The position numbers and the translations under genes were made by a program. The notes below the pieces were generated by a model. It searched no databases and had not been told where the DNA came from. It saw nothing but the letters and a program-made list of their open reading frames with translations. This document shows positions 43,784 to 51,981 of a DNA stretch of 64,000 bases, piece after piece. Source of the DNA: Dehalococcoidia bacterium (GTDB taxonomy: Bacteria > Chloroflexota > Dehalococcoidia > Lucifugimonadales > VXLM01); contig VXLM01000034.1 of assembly GCA_009841605.1 (NCBI GenBank), positions 2,320 to 66,319 on the forward strand, given 5' to 3'. Numbering within the stretch: position 1 is the stretch's first letter; each line of letters begins with the position of its first letter.

Positions 43784-46620
43784 AGTATTGCGCGGCTGAG
43801 GTCGAGACCCGGCGTATGATCTCGACATTCCTTCAGGACTTCGTTGTCCGGGGTCTGAGTGGTGTGATCCGACAATTGCCGTGTCCGCACTTGCACGAAG
43901 TTAAATCGGTCCGCCGAGTAGATTTTGCATCCGGCCTGTGCTGCGGCCCGTTGAAAATTCGTGTCTTCCTTAATTGAAATCGAATCGAAGGGGACATCGC
44001 GAACGACATCACTCTTGATGAACAAAGTTGCGCCCCTTACGAAGAAAGTAAACGTGTGTTCAGGCGTCTTTTCCAGCAAGGCAGTAGCATTTGAAGCTTC
44101 GAAGTACACAAAGTGCATACCCTTACCGACCACCTCTGCATCTGAGAACGAGGCCGCAAGGACACTGTCCGATAGGTACCGCTCACCGTAGTGATCGTCG
44201 TCGTCCATCTTAGCAATATAGTCTCCCGACGCCGCTGCCACCCCCCGGTTGAGACAGTCTCCTAGAGTCGAACGTCCTTCGATATGGAGCACCTGTACGT
44301 TTGGAATGCCGTCGGTATGCCTGCGGATGGCTTCTAGGTCGAACTCCGCATTGTTCAAGAGGAGAAGCAGTTCCTTATTCTCATACGTTTGCTTCGTGAA
44401 GTTTTCAAGGCATCGGAGCACGTTCTCTGGGCGCATTGTCGGCATCAAAACACTTACGGAGGGTTGCTCAAGCTCGAGAGAACCCAGACCGACTGTGTGG
44501 AATATGCTGGCCATTCTGTGCCTGTAAGTATGGTTCTCATGTACGAATCTGTAGGCCAGATGACCCTCGCGGACACGCGACTCTTCGTTCCCGAGGACTT
44601 CCACTAAGTGGTCAGTAGCGTCCTCTACACTGCGTGCGACTCTGACGTGCCCCTCAAGCATTTGGCTCATGCCGACGGACTCGGAGGAAATTACCGGCGT
44701 CCCGCACGCGAGGCTTTCAAATACCCTGCGGGAGAACATTGTTGGGGATTCAGAAACCGTGTTCACGTTCAGGAGAACGTTATAACAGCGGTAGGCAGTC
44801 AACATCTCCTTATATGATAGTGTTCCTTTAATCGCCTCCTTGTATCGGTCGGGGAAGTGGTAATTGGGTCCCATCTCGATACGTGAAAGGTTACGATCAA
44901 AAATGTGCAGACCGACAGGAAGTGCGGGGTCCAGCAGGGATCGGAGCGACTCGGCACGTTCGGGATATCGGTGTTGTATCCAACTCCCAGCGAAACAGAC
45001 CGGATATTTGGGCCAGTCTTCTTGACGGGATGGATTGTGTAGTCTTGGTTGCGCCGCGAACGGCAGAGCATACACACGGTCGTGACCTAGAGTCTCGCGG
45101 TACAGAGGTATGCAGTCCGCATCGGTGGTGAAGACGAAGTCAAACTCTTTAGCGGCCCCAATGAAGTCATCGAAGTGCGGAGGATCTTCCTTGTTCCAAA
45201 ATATGGTCGGGATCCCGGTTGAGCTACAATAGCGCAGCAAATCACCTAGTGGATTGTCATCTTGCCTTTCGTAGCGGTGAACCCTTCGCTGCCACTCTCC
45301 GCCATTACCGCTAAACGTCGACTCAACAAGTAGGCATACAGGCCGAGTTGTTTCAATCTCAGTACGCCATCTTTCACGTGACAGAAGCAGAAGGTTCAAC
45401 TCATACCGCAGCGAGTGTTCGGTGAACGTATCGAGTATGGCGGCCACCGGAGGGCCATTTGTCTTGGACTCCGGCATGGATAGTGGTGGGAAGCTGACGA
45501 AACGAGAAACGTCCAAGTCCAAATAGGATGGAATGTTCCGGTAACGCTCATCTGAATCGCTCGCTTCGCTAGCTTCAACAGCCGGAGTGGAAGCTGAGCG
45601 ATATAGTCGCAAGAGATAGAAAGGCAGCTTCCAGAGCTTCTTCGGCTGCTTGGCGGCATTTACGATTGCAGATCCTGCGAGGAACGACGTGCTTGAGTAA
45701 GCCGCCTGAATTCGATGCCTCAGCACACGAACCTCTGACTCTCTGGCGTCTAGATTCCTTTTCAGTTGTGTTGAGGCAAGTTTGTGTTGGGCTAGAGCGA
45801 TGCGGTCCAGCTTCGTCTGCCGTTCAAGGTTTTCGATCCTGTTTCGAATTCCGTCAACTCTGTCTTTTAGACGCTCCCTCTGCCCTTCGAGTTCCTTGAT
45901 GCGACTCCCTCGCCTCGACAGCATTTCCTCCAGCTTCCCTTGGGAATCCATGAGCGCCGTCTCAGTCATGGACAAGACCGCGCCCTCATCGAGTCGCTGC
46001 CAGGAGGCCTCGCGGTCCTCGGAAAGACTGCCCACGAAACGTATGTAACCGTCCTCCACGCTCATGTGCTTGAGCCCCAACCTCGGCTTTAGCAACTCAA
46101 TCATGTCCGTAAGGCAAAAGGTCTGACGGTGGTCATCGTGAGGATGCAGCCCGAAGGGAGTCGTAATGACAATCCGCCCTCCCGGGCTTAGATGCTCCAG
46201 GCTCCGGTCCAGCAGCGCCTCCGGATCGTGGAGGTGCTCGAGAATCTCTCCCAGCACCACGGTGTCGAACTGACCGGTTACCGGCCGCTCGTTGATGAAG
46301 TCCCCCTGCACTAGGATCGCGCGGTTACGTACTTCCTCCGGCTCTTTGGCCAGCAGGTCACGTGCGAATTCGAGGGCCTCGGGGTTGGTCTCCACACCTG
46401 TAACGTCTACGCCCCGGCGCGCGAGTAGGACCTCCAAGATTCCCTCGCTGCAACCCACATCCAGCACCTGTGGACCTTGGGCTTGGTCTACCATCCAGTC
46501 GACTCGACGCCGGAGGACATCGCCGGTGTGACCCCAGTCCACTATGTCGAGATAGACCTGTGCGACTCTATCCCTCACTTGTGCGTCCCCCACAATAGCT
46601 TGCCCATCAGTCTCCATCAT
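43780..46620 (-). CDS. Methyltransferase / coiled-coil / dual glycosyltransferase fusion, paralog A
   Basis: 946 aa from ATG 46620 (ATG 46617 also possible); the track start would overlap the ABC gene by 128 bases. Same order as paralog B: SAM methyltransferase (VLDVGCSEG at 52-60, with VVLGEILEHLHDPEALLDRSLEH), coiled coil (RIKELEGQRERLKDRVDGIRNRIENLE), CgeB-like GT-B domain (IFWNKEDPPHFDDFIGAAKEFDFVFTTDADC), C-terminal GT2 (KMDDDDHYGERYLSDSVLAASF). It follows the LRR-ATPase gene by 22 bases. The methyltransferase plus coiled coil recalls WbdD of E. coli O8/O9a, which caps chains, but no kinase domain is seen. Confidence 0.85.
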   Translation of the reverse strand: MMETDGQAIVGDAQVRDRVAQVYLDIVDWGHTGDVLRRRVDWMVDQAQGPQVLDVGCSEGILEVLLARRGVDVTGVETNPEALEFARDLLAKEPEEVRNRAILVQGDFINERPVTGQFDTVVLGEILEHLHDPEALLDRSLEHLSPGGRIVITTPFGLHPHDDHRQTFCLTDMIELLKPRLGLKHMSVEDGYIRFVGSLSEDREASWQRLDEGAVLSMTETALMDSQGKLEEMLSRRGSRIKELEGQRERLKDRVDGIRNRIENLERQTKLDRIALAQHKLASTQLKRNLDARESEVRVLRHRIQAAYSSTSFLAGSAIVNAAKQPKKLWKLPFYLLRLYRSASTPAVEASEASDSDERYRNIPSYLDLDVSRFVSFPPLSMPESKTNGPPVAAILDTFTEHSLRYELNLLLLSRERWRTEIETTRPVCLLVESTFSGNGGEWQRRVHRYERQDDNPLGDLLRYCSSTGIPTIFWNKEDPPHFDDFIGAAKEFDFVFTTDADCIPLYRETLGHDRVYALPFAAQPRLHNPSRQEDWPKYPVCFAGSWIQHRYPERAESLRSLLDPALPVGLHIFDRNLSRIEMGPNYHFPDRYKEAIKGTLSYKEMLTAYRCYNVLLNVNTVSESPTMFSRRVFESLACGTPVISSESVGMSQMLEGHVRVARSVEDATDHLVEVLGNEESRVREGHLAYRFVHENHTYRHRMASIFHTVGLGSLELEQPSVSVLMPTMRPENVLRCLENFTKQTYENKELLLLLNNAEFDLEAIRRHTDGIPNVQVLHIEGRSTLGDCLNRGVAAASGDYIAKMDDDDHYGERYLSDSVLAASFSDAEVVGKGMHFVYFEASNATALLEKTPEHTFTFFVRGATLFIKSDVVRDVPFDSISIKEDTNFQRAAAQAGCKIYSADRFNFVQVRTRQLSDHTTQTPDNEVLKECRDHTPGLDLSRAIL

Positions 46621-46642
46621 CTCGATATGACCACTCTCAGGT

Positions 46643-48181
46643 TCACAAGTCTGAACAAATCGGCAGTCCCAGTTTTTCGTGATCGCTGTCCTCGACGTCT
46701 GCCAGTCCGCTGGGGATGCATCCGGTGAACCGGTTGCCTGCCATGCGCAGACGCTGCAGGCTCGATCCAAGATTGCCGAACTCGGATGGTATGGGGCCGC
46801 TAAGCCGGTTGCTGTGCAGGTTCAGCTGAGCAAGACCGGTTAGCCGTGCTAGTTCTTCTGGGATCTCGCCGCTAAACCGGTTGTTTGACAGCCACAAACT
46901 GCGTAGACCGTCGAGCTTCCCCAATTCAACCGGTATCTCGCCAGTCAATCGGTTTTCATGGATATGCAACTCCTCCAAGTTCAACAGCCGTCCCACTTCC
47001 GCGGGGACGTTACCGCTGAGCTTGTTGTTGTGGAGATTCAACCTCCTCAATTCGGATGCGCGGGCTAATGCTGTCGGGATAGCGCCGCTCAGTTCGTTGT
47101 TGTCGAGAAGCAGCACCTCCAAGTTGGCAAGCTGTCCAAGCTCCGGCGGAATCGGACCGTTCAGCCGGTTGCCATGGAGGTCGAGTTTGGTCAACTTCGA
47201 GAGTGATCCCAACTCAGGCGGCAATGACCCGCTCAACTCTCTTTGTCGGAGAATCAGCCGAGTGACACGCCTCGGTTTTCCGCTCACGAGGAGGCCTTCC
47301 CAATTTGTGATGGGAATATCATTTGACCAATTGAGCACTGCTGTCCCCGCCAGACTGTCTTTGGCCGCCAGAAGAGCCTTGGAGTCTGCAATCATCCCCT
47401 CGTTTGGTCTGGTGGTATCGGCGGCATACTTACCTAGCACTTCGTTCACGCCACCGACCGCTCTCACCTGCCCGCGGTCCAGCCAGATCGCTTCGGTACA
47501 AAACTCGCGAATGATCTCAGGCGACTGTGAGACGACAACCAGGGTATTCGCGGAAGTCATCATCTCGTTGAGGCGATCCTTGGCCTTGAGACGAAAGCTC
47601 TTGTCGCCCGTTCCAATGACCTCGTCGACGAGCAAAATATCCGGGCTTATGCAAGTTGCAATGGACAGCACAAGTCGAGTCCGCATCCCGGAAGAATATG
47701 TTCGAATCGGCATGTAGATGTAGTCGCCAAGCTCAGTGAATTCAATAATCTCCGGAATCCGCCTGTTGATCTCCTTTCGAGTCAGTCCCAGCAGGATGCC
47801 TGTCAGAACGATGTTCTCGAGGCCGGTAGCGTCCGGGCGGACGCCAAGAAGCTCAGGGAAGAGAGTCGAGACACGTCCATATGTTTCCGCGAGCCCTCGT
47901 GTTGGGAAATAGATTCCCGCCATCACCCTCAACAGGGTGCTCTTACCGGCGCCGTTGGCTCCGATCAATCCGACTCTTTGTCCTCTGGATATGTTGATGC
48001 TGACGTCTTCCAGGATCGTCACGGTCGCTGCAGACCCCCGTCCATAGCTGAGCCGCCCGCCGATTTGGGTAGAGGAGGAAGGTGTGCCATTCGTCTCTCG
48101 TCTTGCCCCATGCGGAAGGCGGCGTTTAGCCGGAATCTCCAGCGTTACATCCTGCAGTTTGATGGCGAAATCGTTGTCCAT
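46643..48181 (-). CDS. Wzt-type polysaccharide ABC ATPase fused to an LRR domain
   Basis: 512 aa. Residues 1-255 are a polysaccharide-export ATPase: Walker A GANGAGKST at 74-82, YSSGM signature at 162-166, Walker B ILLVDE at 182-187, with RVSTLFPELLGVRPDATGLENI typical of Wzt/TagH. The H-loop, normally SHS, reads SQS (about 218-220). From about 262 an LRR N-cap (DSKALLAAKDSLAGTAVLNW) leads to eight plant-type LRRs of 24 residues and a cap GCIPSGLADVEDSD..LPIC like those of the lipoproteins at 1-1726. Three bases after the permease. Confidence 0.9.
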   Translation of the reverse strand: MDNDFAIKLQDVTLEIPAKRRLPHGARRETNGTPSSSTQIGGRLSYGRGSAATVTILEDVSINISRGQRVGLIGANGAGKSTLLRVMAGIYFPTRGLAETYGRVSTLFPELLGVRPDATGLENIVLTGILLGLTRKEINRRIPEIIEFTELGDYIYMPIRTYSSGMRTRLVLSIATCISPDILLVDEVIGTGDKSFRLKAKDRLNEMMTSANTLVVVSQSPEIIREFCTEAIWLDRGQVRAVGGVNEVLGKYAADTTRPNEGMIADSKALLAAKDSLAGTAVLNWSNDIPITNWEGLLVSGKPRRVTRLILRQRELSGSLPPELGSLSKLTKLDLHGNRLNGPIPPELGQLANLEVLLLDNNELSGAIPTALARASELRRLNLHNNKLSGNVPAEVGRLLNLEELHIHENRLTGEIPVELGKLDGLRSLWLSNNRFSGEIPEELARLTGLAQLNLHSNRLSGPIPSEFGNLGSSLQRLRMAGNRFTGCIPSGLADVEDSDHEKLGLPICSDL

Positions 48182-48184
48182 GGA

Positions 48185-49006
48185 CTATATCCAGAGGGTA
48201 AGGGCTCGACGCAGTCGATTGTACACGACGCACATGATCCCAATGCCAACGAGGTTGATGATCAGAACGACCGCCCACGATGTCAATGAGACGGACTCGC
48301 CGATCAGTGGTGCGCGCACGATTTCCATGAAGTGAGTAAAAGGATTGTAATTCGCGAGGTATGCGCGATCATCAAGACCATCCGCATACCAGAACACCGG
48401 CGTGGCGAAAAACAGAAACCTCATTCCTGCCCGCAGCAGGTGGGTGAAGTCTCTGAATCTCGCGCCGATGAATCCCAGCAGCGGCACGGCCCATAAGGTC
48501 GTGAACACCAGCACCACAAGTCCCGGAACGGCGAATAGAACCACCGGCTCAACAGGGGTGCGCGTGAGAACCATTACCGCAATGAATACAATCGAGTGGA
48601 TGGACAGCTTGGCCAGATGCTCGATCACGTTCCGCAGCACGTAGGTGAACATTGGGTTGTTGACCGAGACAATCTGTCTTGAGTTGGCGACAAAGACGTT
48701 CGCGCCGGTCGTGAGCGTGCTCGACACGTACTGCCAGAGAACGACTCCCGACGCCATGTAGACGAGATAGTCGCCTTGGTCATGTCCGAGCAGGCGACCG
48801 AAGAGAAGCCCAAGCCCTGCGACCCACACAGCAATGATAATGACTTCCCAGAGTGGGCCAATGAACGCTCTGCGATACTGCAGCTCGAAGTCGTACCACC
48901 CCATGGTTACCCACAGGGGCGTTCGCAAGAAGGACTGGACAATGTCGTCAACGCCGGAGAGAAATCCGGCGTCCGATGACCTGACTGTCACATGAGAGTT
49001 TCGCAA
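48185..49006 (-). CDS. Wzm-type polysaccharide ABC permease
   Basis: 273 aa; TTG 49006 as in the track, with GTG 48991 an alternative; neither has a strong SD. ABC-2 family export permease with about six membrane segments: WYDFELQYRRAFIGPLWEVI (amphipathic gate helix before TM1), YVSSTLTTGANVFVANSRQIVSVNNPMFTYVLRNVIEH, and RDFTHLLRAGMRFLFFATPVFWYADGL, typical of Wzm/TagG/KpsM. First gene of the locus; the ATPase starts 3 bases after it. Confidence 0.92.
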   Translation of the reverse strand: MRNSHVTVRSSDAGFLSGVDDIVQSFLRTPLWVTMGWYDFELQYRRAFIGPLWEVIIIAVWVAGLGLLFGRLLGHDQGDYLVYMASGVVLWQYVSSTLTTGANVFVANSRQIVSVNNPMFTYVLRNVIEHLAKLSIHSIVFIAVMVLTRTPVEPVVLFAVPGLVVLVFTTLWAVPLLGFIGARFRDFTHLLRAGMRFLFFATPVFWYADGLDDRAYLANYNPFTHFMEIVRAPLIGESVSLTSWAVVLIINLVGIGIMCVVYNRLRRALTLWI

Positions 49007-49015
49007 CTATCGCTA

Positions 49016-49063
49016 CCGGGGGTTACACAAAGGAGATTTCGCGCATTTGTAGGGGAGGTCGCC
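49016..49063. repeat. Partial copy of the MITE-like end sequence
   Basis: GGGGGTTACACAAAGGAGATTTCGCGC matches the GGTTACGCAAAGG terminus of the elements at 3771 and 63114, and is followed by GTAGGGGAGGTCGCC. It lies just upstream of the polysaccharide locus. Confidence 0.4.
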
Positions 49064-49105
49064 TCTCAAGCACGAAGCTGTAACCATTCAAACTCCCAAT
49101 ACGCC

Positions 49106-49390
49106 TCAGTACACGTCCAGTGTGAACCCCGCCCCCTGCGGCGTCTGTTTGAAATCGAACACCGACCGTTCCAGGTTCTCCGCAAGACCGGGATCGACCA
49201 CAAGGACAACGATTCCCTCGTGCTCGTAAAAGACCTCTCCGCCCTTCTCAGCATCTATGACCACCCCGAAATCTCCCGGACCCGTCCACTCCGGCTTGAC
49301 CGCCAGCTTCAGGTATCGACCCTCTGGTAACGCTCTTGCCTCCAAGATCGTCTTGAGCTCGTCCTTTGCCGCGTCGGTAACCTGGAACAT
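49106..49390 (-). CDS. HesB/IscA-fold protein without cysteines
   Basis: 94 aa from ATG 49390 (MFQVTDAAKDELKTILEARA); the track start 49453 overlaps the next gene. The pattern of an N-terminal helix, LKLAVKPEWTGPGDFGVVID, an FDFKQTPQGAGF ending and overall length follows the A-type iron-sulfur carrier fold. Cys residues needed for cluster binding are all missing (there is no Cys in the protein). So it probably does something other than FeS transfer. It follows the MetE-like gene by 13 bases. Confidence 0.7.
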   Translation of the reverse strand: MFQVTDAAKDELKTILEARALPEGRYLKLAVKPEWTGPGDFGVVIDAEKGGEVFYEHEGIVVLVVDPGLAENLERSVFDFKQTPQGAGFTLDVY

Positions 49391-49403
49391 TAGAGGAGTT
49401 GAC

Positions 49404-50432
49404 CTATCCCTCAAGCTCGTTGCGCACAATCTGCGCCCCCGCGACCATAGCATCGAGCTTGAGCCGGGTTATCCAGCGAGGCAGTTGGAAGAAGCCGCAG
49501 TCCGGGTTCACGACGAGCTGCTCCGCGGGACCGTACTCCATCGCAAGCCGGATGCGCTCGGCCACGTCCTCCGGACTCTCGACGTAGAACGACTTCACGT
49601 CGATGACCCCGATGCCGAGCTTCTTGTCACCTACCCAGTCCTTCCAGTACTCGATCTCGCTCATCTCACGATTCGCGTACTCAAGGACCAGTTCGTCGTA
49701 CCGGCACTCCTGCACCTTCGGGAACATCCAGGCAAACGACCGCTTGCCGCGCGGCCTGCTGGTGAGGTTCCCAAAGCAGATGTGCAGTGCGATCCTGGCA
49801 TTCACCCCCTCCACCGCCGCGTTGTATAGGTCTACCCAGTCATCGAGCTGACCCGGGATAACCGCGAACGAGGGTTCGTCGAGCTGGATGTAGTCCACAC
49901 CCTCGTCCACCAATGCCTTGAGCTCTCTATTGATCGCCTCCGCAAAGTGCCAGGACATCTCTACCCGGTCCTTGTACGCATCGCCTGGTCGGATGTGGAT
50001 CGTCAGCGTCAGCGGCCCTGGACACGTCACCTTGATCGGCTTGGTCGTGTTGGCGCGGGCGTACCTGTACTCCTCGATGATTCCGAGGCCGTCCGGCACG
50101 CCGAGCTTATCCACTGCCTTATAGCGAGGCGGGGAGTCATAGCCGTACAGCCCCACCTTCCTCAGTTCCGGCTCCTGCTCAATACCCTCAATCCGCTTGT
50201 AGAAGCTCTGCACGAAGTACCAGCGTCGCATCTCCCCATCCGAGATGATGTCGACGCCCGACTTCTCCTGGTCAAGCATCGCCATATTCACCGCATCGTC
50301 ATATAGCTCGCGCTCGTCGGTTCGTCCATATCCCCCCTTCTCGACCTCGTCTAGGGCAGTCCACATCCAGCCGGGATAGGCATGGCTCCCGATAACGGTT
50401 GTGGGCAAGAGGCTGGGGATGGACGAGGTCAT
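49404..50432 (-). CDS. MetE C-terminal-domain-like cobalamin-independent methyltransferase
   Basis: 342 aa from ATG 50432 (GGAG SD, 7-base spacing); ATG 50444 has none. Catalytic-domain-only homolog of methionine synthase MetE: TTVIGSHAYPG at the start, SDGEMRRWYFVQSFY, YIQLDEPSFA, zinc ligands in ALHICFGN and VVNPDCGFF. Full MetE (about 750 aa) has a second N-terminal barrel that is absent here. The methyl donor and acceptor are unknown; related short proteins use methylcobalamin-like or other thiol substrates. Confidence 0.85.
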   Translation of the reverse strand: MTSSIPSLLPTTVIGSHAYPGWMWTALDEVEKGGYGRTDERELYDDAVNMAMLDQEKSGVDIISDGEMRRWYFVQSFYKRIEGIEQEPELRKVGLYGYDSPPRYKAVDKLGVPDGLGIIEEYRYARANTTKPIKVTCPGPLTLTIHIRPGDAYKDRVEMSWHFAEAINRELKALVDEGVDYIQLDEPSFAVIPGQLDDWVDLYNAAVEGVNARIALHICFGNLTSRPRGKRSFAWMFPKVQECRYDELVLEYANREMSEIEYWKDWVGDKKLGIGVIDVKSFYVESPEDVAERIRLAMEYGPAEQLVVNPDCGFFQLPRWITRLKLDAMVAGAQIVRNELEG

Positions 50433-50536
50433 TTCGTGCTCCATTTGGTCGTAGAGTCCGCTTCAAGTATATGGGCAAACGTGCGTGGAATCCAGAACGT
50501 CAAGGACGAGCGGCTCGCTCATGGCCTCGATAAAAC

Positions 50537-50884
50537 CTACACCACCTGCCGCGTCGCCGCTCGCAGGCGCTGCTCCAAGACCCGTATCCTTCCTCGCAGC
50601 TCGTCCTTCTCTTCCTCGGCCTGCTCAAGCCGGTCAAGGAGCTTGATGACCACCTCGACCCCCGCGAGGTTCACTCCCAGATCGTTGATGAGCCCACGAA
50701 TTCGCTGGACCCGCTCCACCTCGCGGCGCGAGTACATCCGCTGGTTGCCCAATGTACGACGCGGCTGAACGAGACCGATACGTTCATAGTATCTCAGCGT
50801 CTGCGTCTGGACCCCGACGATTCGAGCTGCAACGCTGATCACGAAACACGGCTCGTCGTATCCGACCATATCCTCCATGGTCAT
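50537..50884 (-). CDS. hspR: MerR-family heat-shock repressor HspR
   Basis: 115 aa. A winged HTH of the MerR type: CFVISVAARIVGVQTQTLRYYERIGLVQPRRTLGNQRMYSRREVERVQRI, followed by LGVNLAGVEVVIKLLDRLEQAEEEKDELR, the HspR signature and coiled coil. HspR represses dnaK-operon genes, using DnaK as corepressor in actinomycetes. Here it lies 3 bases after a dnaJ-type gene, in the classic dnaJ-hspR order, though dnaK and grpE are elsewhere. Confidence 0.9.
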   Translation of the reverse strand: MTMEDMVGYDEPCFVISVAARIVGVQTQTLRYYERIGLVQPRRTLGNQRMYSRREVERVQRIRGLINDLGVNLAGVEVVIKLLDRLEQAEEEKDELRGRIRVLEQRLRAATRQVV

Positions 50885-50887
50885 CGC

Positions 50888-51775
50888 TTACCCCTTTCCG
50901 GTGCGGAGCCCACGCAATCGCTCGAACACCTTGCGCTCCTCTTCCCCCATAGGCTCAGGCATAACCGGACGCACCACCACGAAAAGGTCTCCCTTCTTGT
51001 CCGGCGATCCCAGTTTCGGCATCCCTTTGCCCTTTAGACGAATCCTCTGCCCGTTCTGGCTGCCTGCAGGTATCTTTAGCTGTCCTTTGCCTGTTATCGT
51101 CGCGATCTCGACCTCCGCGCCCAGCGCGGCGTCGTCGAGCGGCACCGCTGCGTCCAAGTACAGATCGTCACCTAGTCGCTGGAAATGAGGATGAGGCTCC
51201 ACGATCATCTTCAGCCTGAGGTCTTGGTTGGCCGACGGCCTCACCTTCACGACCGAGCCGGTGTCCACTCCCGGCGGAATGTCTACCTCGATCCGTCGCT
51301 CTCGTCCTCCCTGGGTGATCGTCACCGTGCGTTTCGACCCCAGGTACGACTCCTCAAGAGTCACCTCGATATCGAGTTCCAGGCGCTGAGGTCGTGAGGC
51401 AGTCTCGGTCCGTCGACGCTGATTCCTCCGAAACAGGTCTTCGAACCCGGCGAACGGGTCGGCGTCAAATTCGTCCTCGCCACTCCAAGTGTAAGTTCTG
51501 CCGGCTCCCCGGCTCCCGTGGTGCGACTCAAACTCCTCGGCGCGCTTCCAATCGTCTCCGTACTGGTCGTACTTCTTCCGGCTATCGGCGTCCGACAAAA
51601 CCTCGTTCGCCTCATTGATCTCCTTGAACTTGGCCTCTGCTTCCTTATCGTCCGGGTTCAAGTCAGGATGGTACTTACGCGCAAGCCGCCGGAACGCTTG
51701 GCGGATATCTTTATCCGTAGCGCTCTTCTCTACGCCCAGAACGTCGTAGTAGGTCTTCGTCTTCCGTGTTGTCAT
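50888..51775 (-). CDS. J-domain cochaperone, CbpA type
   Basis: 295 aa. J-domain with HPD ([56 protein letters not shown]) at about 8-65. A Gly/Phe-poor linker follows ([19 protein letters not shown]), then two C-terminal substrate-binding domains. There is no CxxCxGxG zinc finger, so it is the CbpA/DnaJ class B type. It stimulates a DnaK ATPase encoded elsewhere. Divergent from hsp20 across 206 bases. Confidence 0.92.
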   Translation of the reverse strand: MTTRKTKTYYDVLGVEKSATDKDIRQAFRRLARKYHPDLNPDDKEAEAKFKEINEANEVLSDADSRKKYDQYGDDWKRAEEFESHHGSRGAGRTYTWSGEDEFDADPFAGFEDLFRRNQRRRTETASRPQRLELDIEVTLEESYLGSKRTVTITQGGRERRIEVDIPPGVDTGSVVKVRPSANQDLRLKMIVEPHPHFQRLGDDLYLDAAVPLDDAALGAEVEIATITGKGQLKIPAGSQNGQRIRLKGKGMPKLGSPDKKGDLFVVVRPVMPEPMGEEERKVFERLRGLRTGKG

Positions 51776-51866
51776 TTCCCCTAAAACCCTATGGGCACCC
51801 TACTCATTTCTAGTCCATACTGTCACAGCCATACTATCACATTTGTAGGTATTGCTCAGCTATATA

Positions 51867-51882
51867 TATAGTAAATACTATA
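51867..51882. promoter_or_regulatory. Inverted repeat in the dnaJ-hsp20 divergent promoter region
   Basis: TATAGTA-AA-TACTATA is a perfect 7-base inverted repeat in an AT-rich stretch, 7 bases before the hsp20 -35. It may be an operator. It matches neither the CIRCE motif nor the HAIR box (CTTGAGT-N7-ACTCAAG). Confidence 0.45.
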
Positions 51883-51888
51883 ATTCTA

Positions 51889-51918
51889 TTGACATTATAG
51901 ATACACTATGGTTACAAT
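51889..51918 (+). promoter_or_regulatory. Promoter of hsp20
   Basis: TTGACA (51889-51894), 18-base spacer, TACAAT (51913-51918), about 64 bases before the hsp20 start. Confidence 0.7.
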
Positions 51919-51981
51919 AGACCGTGAAGTGATTCGACACCATTCATTACGAATCACCAACCCATTAGAGAGGTGTCTGCA

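Noticed and set aside
40907-46620. Assembly duplication of one fusion gene
   Set aside because: The two copies differ throughout (for example EYGLEHSF versus EMGPNYHF), with different linker sequences, so they are true paralogs.
51776-51981. CIRCE or HAIR operator in the heat-shock promoter region
   Set aside because: Neither TTAGCACTC-N9-GAGTGCTAA nor CTTGAGT-N7-ACTCAAG is present; only the AT-rich inverted repeat is seen.
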